DNA from: Fragum whitleyi
Taxonomy: Eukaryota; Mollusca; Bivalvia; Cardiida; Cardiidae
DNA: 64,000 nt
NCBI GenBank assembly: GCA_948146395.1
Contig: OX411543.1
Span: 46,972,517-47,036,516, forward strand
Reading direction: 5' to 3'
Under the pieces are notes generated by a model. That model was not told the origin of the DNA. It was given only the letters and a program-made list of their open reading frames with translations, and searched no databases. The position numbers and the translations under genes were made by a program. Below are positions 27,501 through 39,500 of the stretch, one piece after another (the first letter of the stretch is position 1; every line of letters starts with the position of its first letter).

Positions 27501-30500
27501 AAAGTTATGTTCATGGAAAGGCCTTGATTGTCTTACATAACAACCATCCAAACTAAAATAGCTATTGTACTAACAATGTCATATGTGAGAGTAAATGTCA
27601 GGATTACACTGCCAAACAATCCAGAATATCGTGTAAAGTTGAGTCGTACATGACGGGTTAGATCTACAGGATCTACAATAATATCCTGGTACTCGGGAAT
27701 GATACCAAAGACACCATGAGGCTGATCATTGTACCTGAAAATGTATGAAAAGGTATTTCATATTGATCATGTGCTCTTTTGAATTATACAGAACTAGCAT
27801 TTTCCTTGTATGCTTCTGGATATTCAGCTACAAAGTTTTAGACATAGGAGCAAGGGCGTAGATCCCATTACACACAATACGCAAGTGTGTAATAGAATCC
27901 TCTTTCGAAAAATGACGTTGATGAATGATAATAACATTGAAACTATTATTCAAGCTGTAGTTACTACGTTTTGATAATTCACCAACGCTCAAATCATAAA
28001 AAGGAAAGCGGACGGATGACTTTCATCTTTAGTCACTGTCCAAATATCACTTTTATCCTATTTATCATTTGGTGGTCGCCTTCTGAGTAAGTATAAATTT
28101 CAAAATCCTAGTTACACCTATGTAGGAGCCCGTGTGTGACATTTCCAACAATTTTTAATGTCAATGAGGTGAAAACATTGAGAGGAAAGATTTATCTAAT
28201 GGTCTACAGATACTTTGAGACCTTTTCTATCTACTAAGCACATAGTGAAGACTCTAGTCAGACTGTGCAGATGCTGGTCAGAGTCTTTGTGTTGCGCATA
28301 TTTGAACTTGTTGGAAATCTCACGCACGGGCTCATATAGGATCTGTCATTAGATTTTGTTTGAGATGGGCTGATCTTTACTGAGTCTTGAGTAGAAATGG
28401 TATAAAAGTGAGCCTTTTCTAATAACAAGAGGGCCGTTGGCCCTGGGTCCGCTCACCAGAGGAAAAAGCTTCATTACCTAGGTATGTCCATGCAACCACA
28501 GAAAAAGAGATTTTCACTTATTCAATCGAATAACATTTGAAATGATCCTTCCCCCCCCCCCCCCCCTCTGCTCCTCCCCTGGTCATTATTTATTTAAGCT
28601 TTTTTCATAAAAGGTCTGTGATCAGCTAATCTATGCCAGATATACAGGCTGAGTCTGAGACTTTTAAAGTTTTCTTTAATGAGTTTATCAATCCATGTCA
28701 AATATAAAGGCTGTAGGGATTTAAAACTCTCAACAAAGCACTCCCCCTCCCCCAAGATGCTCTGCGCCTGGTGAATCTACAGTCATGATTTTAGCTAATT
28801 AAATTTATGTCCATATGCTGATCATCCATACCAATATTCAAGTCTGTAGGACTCCTGGTTCATTAGAAGAAGTTTAAAGATTTCAAAAAATGATCCAACA
28901 TACTACCCCCCTCCCCAAGAGACTTAGCACCTGGTGACCCCACAGTCATGATTTTAGCAATTTTATTAATGTCAATATATTGATCACCCATGACAATTTT
29001 CAAGTCTGTAGGGTTCCTGATCCAGGAGAAGAATAATGTAAAAGATTTCCAAATTGATCCAAAGTACTAACTCCTCCCCCCTAATGCTCCGCACCTGGTG
29101 GCATTACAGTCATGATTTTTGCTGTTTTTTTTAAGGTCTATGAGCTGATCCTCCATGCTAATTTTCAAGTCTGTAGGGCTTGTGGTTCAGAAGAAGAAGA
29201 AGGTTAAAGTTACAAAATTTTCACAAAAGTACTACCCTCTCCCCCCTGGTGCTCCGCACCTGGTGAATCTACAGTCATGATATTATTTATTTTTATAAAG
29301 GTCCATATGCTGATCATCCATGCCATAAAATGTTGTAGCAGATCTTTTTACATAACATTTTTATACAATTCTTGCAACATAAAAGAAGTACTGCAAGAAC
29401 ATGCGTAAGATGAGGTTGTGGCCACTTCATTTAGAATGTGATTCTACACATTTGTAAGCTTAGGATATGTCTCTGATGGCTGTTCACTACAAAAGATGAT
29501 GGTAGTTATGTGAGAAAAAATATAATTTTAGCCTTGCTACAAGAAAACTTACTGTTTAAAATCTGATCACATTTGGCACTTGAAATAATGAGGGAAATAA
29601 AATTCAGATTAAAAAGTAGCAAATTTGTACTTTCTATTCATTTTGGAGTAAAGGCATGAATTCCTTAACTCATAATGGGTCTCAAATGAATATCAATTTT
29701 CTATCCCTCAAATTCAGTAGGGGATCAAACAGAGTTTTTTGTGGCTGTGATGTAAGGAAATCATATCAAGGTTGGTCCTGAAAGCCTTCTCAGAGAAGTT
29801 TCTGAGCTCTAATTTCTTGAATTCTTTTTGTGTTTATTAGGGCTTTAAAAGTTTGCTACTGTAAATAATTCCTGGACTTGAGTGTGATTTTTTTTATTGA
29901 TAATAATTGGACTATTTTATCACTGACCTTATTCTAAAGGTTGATGTATGAAACTCTGTGTCAATCTCAGCACCTCCTTCAACCCTGACTATTGTAAGGT
30001 TAAATGTTTCAGTTAGTTCAGGGATGGTGTCAGGCAGGATTTCAAGGACAATTTCTGATGATCGCTGCTCGTCCTTGATGTCTACTGTCCCATTCCTTTG
30101 TTGGATGTCTGGAACATCAGCTATTGGTCCATGAATTTCCCAGTAAACCTGAAAATCAAGTCCAATATTTGATTCAAATCATGGACTTCAAATTGTGCAA
30201 ATATTGTAGAACAAAACTTTGCTGAAAATGTCTCTTATTCTTCAGTTTATTCATACATACGATAATAGTCATGTTTTCATTTGTTTTCAACATTGGGGTC
30301 ATCTTATTAACAGTAGAAGGAACATATTACAACTAATATCAATTAGGATACAATAAATGTTCAAAGCAGTTAAGTGCAAAACAGGGGCAGTGAATTCCAA
30401 TCAAAGAATTCACTATTAAACTGTCTTTCCATAGCACACAACTTGCTGCAAGCTAAACTAAGACCAAAGACAATTAAGTCTTCATCAAGTTTTATATCTA

Positions 30501-33500
30501 GTTTTAAGTCCCTTTAAATCACTGACTACTATTTCAAAGTTAACTTTTAAATGATATTGAAAAGTAATGCATTCTCCTTGCAATGGAGATATAGTTTCCA
30601 ATATAAAGGATACCAAATTTTTACACATTTTATTAAGTCACTTCAAACCTTGATATCCCCTATGGTTCCTGTATCCTGTCTCCTAATGATAGGGAACTGT
30701 AATGTTAGGGTACCAGACCCTTCTGGTTCCTCCACCTCTCTCACGAGTTGTGCAGGACCATCAAATCTTACAATACCATTGGGGTCTCCAAATTTGGAAA
30801 TCTGAAATGATAATATAAACATATAAAAACATTTTTCTTTATTGTCTTATTATTCTTAATGAATTATCATGCAATTAGCAGGAATTAGTTATATCTTACT
30901 TAATGTAAACAAGTATGTAATATCTTTGCTTATACTTTGAAAGCCCTCCCCCTCCCCCACCAGCAGACTGGCGCTGCTAGAACTTAAACCCACATCCCTA
31001 AACTTCTAAGTCAGCAGACTGCTATTCCCTGACCTTAGAATTAAGGGCCCATTATCCAGGGGTTCCCCTGTCCATTACATCTGAACTTTTGTTCCATTGT
31101 CAAACAGATAAAAATACTGATAATTATTATTTCTTTTATTAGATATATATCTGTACTAAGTGTTTTGTATAAAAAAAATATATCCCACGAGGTTGGGTGA
31201 TTTGATAATTGTCGAGCCTCTACAATTATCAATTCTCACAACCAAGTAAGATATTTTTTCATACAAAATACTAAGTATGTATTATATTTATCTACTAATT
31301 GCCTTGATTTTGTCAATGTTTCTAACAGAAAAATATAAGATAAATAGAAAATTGTATTCAATTACGAGATAGCTAGTACACTGGTTCAATGTAAGGACTT
31401 ACAGTGAGTGTAACTTTTCCAGTAGTTGGACTGACTTCTCCATCTCCTACATTCTGTGGTGAACCAATCACATTCTGTAACTCTATAATGTACACCTTTT
31501 CTACCTCCCAGCTGGAGAAGGGTTTGATGTCTAGTGTAAAAGTTCTCTCCCCTGCCTGACCATCCTCCCACACTAAAGTGCCTGAGGTCAATTCTCTGTT
31601 GTCAACAACATAGGCTATATCATTTGTCTCTTGTAGTGGAGCCAAGAAGTTGTTGGGGCCCAGAATTCTCCATAGAACCTAATTAACAAAAAAAAAGGGG
31701 GTTTTATTAAGTTCCATCAAAAGCAATTCCTAATAGAATAATAGTGCTATTAACCCATGTCATGTAAATAAAAATCTTGGTAAAAGGTCATTAAAATCAA
31801 AGTGCTGACAGCACTGAATGCACTCATTCCAAGTCAGTATTTATTTCAAAAAAATAATTAAAAAGGAAAAGCAGGTGGCATAGCCTAAGATGAGATTGCA
31901 CATGCATGCAGACTGATCTTTGTCTTTTCCCCCTGCCAAAGCAGGAATATTCCAGGTTCAGCATGACGAGGGTAACAAAGATTTAACATAAATTCATTTT
32001 ACACAACACATTGAATTCTTTTGTTCGACAGTAAACAGTTGATAAATGATAAATGAGACAAAAGTATGCAAGATAGCCAATACACGCAGAAAGCAATACT
32101 AACAGTTTGTTCTCCAAGAAGACCTCCAGTTCTCTCCACAGAGAACATTCTCTGTATTTTCTGTGCTGGGTTGGGTATGATGATATCCAGGGGTCCTTTG
32201 AACCCAAATCTGCCATTGGGATAATCTGACTTGGCTATGGTTACAGTTGATATGGTGTTTGCTCCCAGCAGTGCTCCACCTTTAACAAAGTCATAACAAC
32301 ATTAAAGGTTTTACTTTTGACTGGAAAATTTAGATTTTGCATACAGAATATAAATAACCTTCAATTTCTAACTGAAAATATTTTTTTCTATGTGTAGAGG
32401 GTAAACATGATATTAACTCAAAGATATATCCTACAGGCATTAAATTGCTACTAAAATGTTGCAAAGCAGACTAATAATCCCTTACAAATGCTTGTCAAAA
32501 ATGAAATTTTCCATCGAGGGGCCATAACTCTGTCAAGTCAAAAGATTGTAACCAAAGTATCACTTGCACATCTCTGTTAGATACTGATAACATCTGTGAA
32601 GTTTGAATGAAATCCTCCCATATGTTGCTGAGAAATTAAGCAGTTACCAAAAAAGCTACAGAGGGAGGACCAATCAACCAACAAGCTCACTCCTATTTAC
32701 CACCCAAATAATGAGAAATGAAGTCTCTTGTATAAGGCTAGGAGCATCTTAGTTTTATATTCAATCAATCAAATTTACCTGAAGCACTAGTCAGTTCCAC
32801 CCTGAATGTTTCCTTGTACTCCATATTTGGATCATCTCTAATTGTGATATCAATGGTAGCATTCCTGTCTCCATCACCAAAAGTTACCTCCCCTGATGGC
32901 AGTACATAGTCTACACCCTCCTCTGCTGTCTCATTGTAGGTCATGTAGAATATAGACACCCCACCAAAGTTACCTCCCTTCCTTATGAGAGGTATTCTAG
33001 CTAGGCCTTCTTCCTCAGTAACTGCAAGAAAACAGTTAAAACAATATTTATTCTTGCTTGATTGATTAATGATTCAAAGAGATAACTGACGAACCCTTAA
33101 AATGTGTTAAAAACAAAGAATGAGGGCTGCAAAGTTTGAAAGCTTTGAAAATTAAAATGTAATGCCTTGAAATGTTCAAATATTCAAGTTTGTGACCTAC
33201 CTCATAAGAACCATCAAACCTATCCTGCTTTCAGTATTACAAATCGGTGCAAAAAAGATTTTCCGTTTATACCCTGCTTTGCATGTGCACTTCCATGCAA
33301 AGCAGGGTATAATCGGCAAACTGTGTGACTGTTTTTACATCCTGAACGCTGGGCCGGTCAGACCAGGAGGTCTACAGAGGCCAATTTAGGGTTATCAGAG
33401 TGTGATTCTTTTTTTTCTTTTTTTTTATTTGAGAATAATCATACTATCATTCTTATAATTTTTCAAAATTTGACCTCTTGTTGATCCATATCCTTTCTCC

Positions 33501-36500
33501 TTTCCAAGCACCATTTTCATAGAGTTCCCAGATGGTTCTTTTAAGCATCACAGGTCACATTTTCTTTTGACTGGTAAGCAAGGAGTTTATTTCAATGACT
33601 CAGGGCATAACAGATGTAACTGCCTATAAACATATAGGCAGTTACAACTGTTTTGCACCGAGTCATGGATTTGCACTCTACCTGTAAACTGTAAGGCATC
33701 AGCTGTAAATTCAATGGTTCCCTCTGCATTGTCATTCCTCTCAATGATAATCTCCTTTACATGCAGGGATCCAACACTGGGTCTCATATCTAACTGTAAA
33801 CCTTCCACCATTGTAAAGTTACTGGAACTGTAAAAACATCACATTAACCCTTTTCTGTTTAATCCCTGCTTTTTACGTGCCTGTGATTTTTTGATTGAGA
33901 AAACATTGTGAAAAAAGAAGAAATTGCTTCTGACAAGCAATTTCTTCTTTTTCCACACTATTTTCTACCCTACTGAATGGTTATTTTTCAAATTAAATCC
34001 ACTTTAAATTTTCGTCTGCAAAACCTTTGAATTTGGACAGGTCCAAAATTTTATAAAACAGGAAAGGGTTAACTGTGTAATTGTCATCATCCTGTGTAAT
34101 ACTGTGTTGTAGTATGTATTTTGGTAAAAGTTAAAATTGCTTAATAAAAGCAATTGTTTTTTTCTTCCATAATATTTTCTAAAGTACAAAATCAAAGGGA
34201 CTTAAAATCCTTTAAGTATACATGAAAGGTTTAAAAGGTAACTTTTAGTCTAGAGATCAGAATTAGATCAATAGGTCCCAAGTTTCAATCCAGCTGTAAA
34301 CTTGGTTTTTTCATTGGCCTTATATTTCAGTACTGGTTTATAAAATGATAAGAGGATATTGAATTAGTGGTCATTGAATACCAAATTCATGAAACAAGTC
34401 ATGTATTAACAGATAAAACTAGGCTGCCCCGAGTTTTTATTTGTTTTAGATGAAGAGTTTAATAAATTCGGTCTTTAATGAGCAAAAAATTCATTATTCT
34501 CTTTATGATCTGGGTTTTCGTGTGATAAAACAAAGAAATTCTAGATTTTTATAGATTCCAGTTTATCCGCAAAACATATAACTCTGCCAAATGACATCAA
34601 TTTCATAACAAAAATATACCATTGCTATACAATTTTAGCTCTTTTGCATAGTTATTCCAATTTAGTGTAATAACACCTACGTAATATCAAAAATATTAAA
34701 CAGGTTATTTGCACTCCTGCGACGTAGGTCATACTAAAAATAAACTTAAATCAAACCCCTACCTTTGATCTACAAGTCTAGCGGATGTCAAGTTGAGATA
34801 GAAGTTTTCTGGTCCCTCTGGTAGGTCATCCTGTCTGAGTTGTACATCTATAAACAGCTGGTCCTGTCCATGTTGAAATGTCAAGGTATTCTCCTCTGAG
34901 AAGAAATCCTGTTGTGCAGTGGCAGTCCCTTCCTCTGTTTTATAGGTAACAAATACCTGGCCATTGAGCCCTCCACGACGGATAACTGGAAAACTCACCT
35001 GGTATGGAAAGAGCAAGTAAGATAAGTTGCACATCTGCATGGAACAATGACATATGGGAATCTATCAGGGTATTTAGAATATTCCCCATTTGGCTACATA
35101 GGTTTTGCTACAGTTATGAATGATCATAATGAGTGGAGTCTTTATTTTAGGTTCACATGAAATTGTTAAGAAAGTTATCATAAAATCAAATGTTGATTAT
35201 TGTATACATGTCTATTTTTGAAAAAAGCAAAATACATCCTTAAATCCATTTTCACCTCATGACACATGCTGGGAAATATCTAGTAAAAATAACTTACATT
35301 CTAATTCACATTTCTTTCATTTCCATAGGAGGAATTAAAAATCATTTTCTTTTTGTTCTCTTTCATTTGTTTAATATTTGCCTTGAAACATTTTTGAAAT
35401 TACATTTTTCATATAACAAGGAATGAAATAAACTGTTAATGCACTGGTAGATTCAAAATAGCTTACAGAAAATCTATCTTCAGTGGTAATGTAAGTTTGT
35501 GGCAGATCAAATACAAATTCCCCATGTGGATGATCACTGGCTACAAACACAATATCTGCAGTTATGGCCCTTGATACCTCTGACAAAAGGGCACCACCTG
35601 TAGCTGAATTCAGTTGTAGAGTGTAAACTGATCTCAACTCTGGAATAGTGTCATCTAGAGCCTGAAAGATCATGACAAGGGGTCAGAGCAATACTACAGT
35701 AAGTGCCTATATATTCATAGGCACTTACAATAGTATTGCTCTGACCTATTGATTAAGAATATCTGATGCAAAAACTCATCAGTAAATAATGAAGATTACA
35801 TGAAATATTGCATTTATCGTAATGTAAGATATGAATAGTATAATAAATAACCTTTTGGTTATCACCACTCACCTAGGTATCTACTATAAAACTTGTTTTA
35901 AATGACTACTCAAGGGAACACCAAGAGATGGTCACTAAGAAGAGAATGGTTGCTTGATAAATTTTTCAAAGGTCACATTGATTTCATAAATTTGTATGTG
36001 TTAACATGGTAACATGATAACACCATCAATTTATTTAGGTTTGGTGGTCATATGATAAATGAAAAAGAAACTAGACTGTCACAAAGTGGAATAATACCCA
36101 GGGCTACAAGTGCTTGTCTATAATGAAATGACATTTTCCATCAACGGGCCATTACTCTGTTGAAAGTCATTGGACCTTAGCCAAAACAGAACATGTACAG
36201 CTCTGCTTGATACTGATCACATCTGTAAAGCTTGTATGAAATCTTTCAATTAGTTGCTGATAATTGAGCAGACACAAAAAAGCTACAGATGGACCAACAG
36301 AACGAACAAATGAGAGACCAACAAGCTCAAACCTACTTACCCCTCCCCCCCCCCAACATAGCTTTGGGGGTATAATCAAGAACATCCACAAGAAAACATT
36401 AAAGTAACCCATTTTTATAGTATATTAATTCATATCATATCTTCACTCTACCTGTATAGTGATGGCAGCTTTCTGTTGCAGGTCTACAATATTGAGTATT

Positions 36501-39500
36501 CCCTCCACTTGTAAGAAGGCACTTTCATCTCTAGGAGTAATGGACCAGGCTACGGCAATATCACCAAATATACCCTCACCCCGGGTCAACACTATCTGTA
36601 CCTCACCATTATAGTTGGCCTCTATTTCACCTGGCTCACCTGGGTTAGAAATGTTGTATTAAATTAATTATCTGAAAACTAATGGACCAGGCTACAGCAA
36701 TATCACCAAATATACCCTCGACCCGAGTCAACACTATCTGTACCTCACCATTATAGTTGGCCTCTGTTTCACCTGGCTCACCTGGGTTAGAAATGTTGTA
36801 TTGAATTAATTATCTGAAAACTAATGGACCAGGCTACAGCAATATCACCAAATATACCCTCACCCCGGGTCAACACTATCTGTACTTCACCGTTATAGTT
36901 GGCCACTGTTTCACCTGGCTCACCTGGGTTAGAAATGTTGTATTAAATTAATTATCTGAAAACTAATGGACCAGGCTACAGCAATATCACCAAATATACA
37001 CTCATGCAAGTTCAACACTATCTGCAATATCATCAAAAAGAAGGGTCAGCGCAACAATATTGTAAGTGCCTATTATTATAATGGCGCTTACAATAGTGTT
37101 GCACTGACCCATTGAAATATACCCTCGACACGAGTCAACACTATCTGTACTTCACCATTATAGTTGGCCTCTGTTTCACCTGGCTCACCTGGGTTAGAAA
37201 TGTTGTATTAAATCAATTATCTGAAAACTAATGGACCAGGCTACAGCAATATCACCAAATATACCCTCACCCCATGTCAACACTATCTGTACTTCACCAT
37301 TATAGTTGGCCTCTGTTTCACCTGGCTCACCTGGTTTAGAAATGTTGTATTAAATTAATTATCTGAAAACTAATGGACCAGGCTAATCGGCACTATCACC
37401 AAATATACACTCATGCAAGTTCGACACTATCTGCAATGTCATCAAAAAGAAGGGTCAGCGCAACAATATTGTAAGTGCCTTTAATTATAAAGGCACTTAC
37501 AATAGTGTTGCTCTGACCCATGGAAATATATCCTCATCCCCGGCCAACACTATCTGTACTTCACTTTTATAGTTAGACTCCGACTCACATGGCTCTCCTG
37601 GATTAAAATGCCATATTAAATCAATCTGAAAACTAATGGCAATATCACCAAATATTCCCTCATTCCAGGTCAACCCTATCTGTACTTCACCATTATAGTT
37701 AGCCTCAGACTTACCTGGTTTAGAAATGTTACATTCCTAGCTCAAGAAAAACAGTTGTAACTGCCTATAAAAATATAGGCAGTTACAACTGTTTTGCATT
37801 GAGCCATCAATATCAAATCAATTATCTGAAAACTTAAGGACCAACCATGGCAATGTCACCAAAATATACCCTCCACAGAGTCAACACTGTCTGTACCTCA
37901 TTTCATTTGGCTTCTGATCCACCTTGGAAAATAATATGATACAAGCACATTTTAATTAAAGTCCAATTAAGAGAACTTGCAAACAATATTTGAAGTTATT
38001 GAACCAGACCACCATAAGAAGATGCCACATCCAGTTACAGCTGAATGTTCATAATGAAAAGTTAAAAGTTGTACAAGGTGGCAAAATGTCACAAGATATA
38101 CCTGTTACTGTGCTTGATTCCCAAGTATGAAAAACAACAAAGGGAAATAAGTAAAAAATTAAGCTAGGTAAAGTTACGCTTTTTGTTCACTGCATTCCGT
38201 AATCATAAGAGGATCATAACTTTTGCGTTTCAAGTCAATTAGATAAAAGGGGACAGAGTTATGTTCCAAACAAAGAAGTGGTTGCTACCCTCTCGCCAGT
38301 TGCCACAGGTGATCCAATAATACATCATATCTTTTGATGGGTGTTAAAAAGGGCTTAGTTCTTACAAAAGTAGTACTGAAGGTATTCTCACCAATATAGA
38401 CAGTCCTATATTCTGGCATGATGGATATAGTACCCCTAGCCCCAGGGTCTGGGAGCACTATAATCAGGGCATCACCCTGGGTGTGGGAGATATCTGCGTT
38501 ATTGTCAGCAGTGATCAGTGAAGCCCTGTATCTTTCTTCACCCTCTAGTATAGTGTCTGGTTTAGTACGCAGAATCAAAGCCTTTGTCTTCTCTCCCTGT
38601 AAAATGTTCAGATCCAGATTTAACCAATTCCCATCGAATGTAGGTAAAAATGCATGAGGTAAAAATGCCATAGGTAAAAATGTCAGAGGTAAAAATGCCA
38701 TAGGTAATAATGCCAGAGGTAAAATGGTAAAAATGTCATAGGTAATAATGCCATAGGTAAAAATGCCAGAATATATGAAAACTATATGATGATTTGATAA
38801 CATTAGGAGTATTTTTTATTCTATGAAAACCTAGTTAATTTCTCAAGTTGTCATAAAGTCTTTTTTTAGAAAAATAAAATGACAATCTTTATTTATGTAA
38901 TAGTATAATTGAAAAGAAAAATATATGATAATATTTGTCAAATATAAGTGAAATAAGTTATATTACTCGATCTTAATCAGTTCCATATTTCATTTGAATT
39001 TCTACTTTGAAAAATACAACTAATTAAATTGAGTATACATTTGGTATAAGAGCAAGATTTTGGGAATTGTTTTAAAAAATGTGCCAGATTTACCAAAATG
39101 TTACTAAGAAAAGTGTGAAATATCACACTAATGTGTTAAATTTACCTTTAACAGTATCCTACCTTAATCACATATTATACTAAAGTAAATTAAAAATTGA
39201 TCTATATCATATATGTGAATAAATAAATATATAGACATAGTTCATTTCTGCTATTTCTTATAATTTATTTATTTATTTTCAGGTTAATGTTCGTATATAC
39301 ACAAGCTTTGTCATTTATTTACAGGCCACTAATTTGTATACCCTTTTGCTTAATTCAATATCAAAGTCTTGAAAAAATAAATAATGAAATTGAACAACTC
39401 ACTAAAAGGTTTTTGTAACAATTCCTTTTGTGAATGAAAATATAATTATTTTCTATTTACTAAAGTCTAAAAATAAAAGATATAATATACCTCTGGCATT

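Larger units (their letters stand above)
36681..37930 (-). repeat. ADGRV1: 142-bp tandem array derived from e21 acceptor half
   Basis: The e21 acceptor plus its first 30-odd codons recur with a 142-bp period at 36681, 36823, 36965, 37230 and 37372, with decayed units near 37635 and 37833. Each good unit keeps the CCCAG acceptor and codons up to AWSI, then runs into TAG. Two units contain a P2 MITE at the same site, so a block of about 407 bp was duplicated again. Confidence 0.92.

Noticed and set aside
28424..29335. Regularly spaced repeats resembling an array
   Set aside because: Units of about 163 bp with no short identical repeat-spacer structure; a eukaryotic dispersed element, not CRISPR.
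38365..38391. Alternative e20 donor TTT|GTAAGA
   Set aside because: It would leave phase 0 and run e21 into a stop; the GTGAGA donor gives the correct phase and the Calx-beta motif.
38597..38803. Extension of the e20 frame upstream to 172 codons
   Set aside because: The extra part is translation of the foldback element's 15-bp repeats (LPMAFLP-type periodic peptide); a good acceptor lies at 38597.
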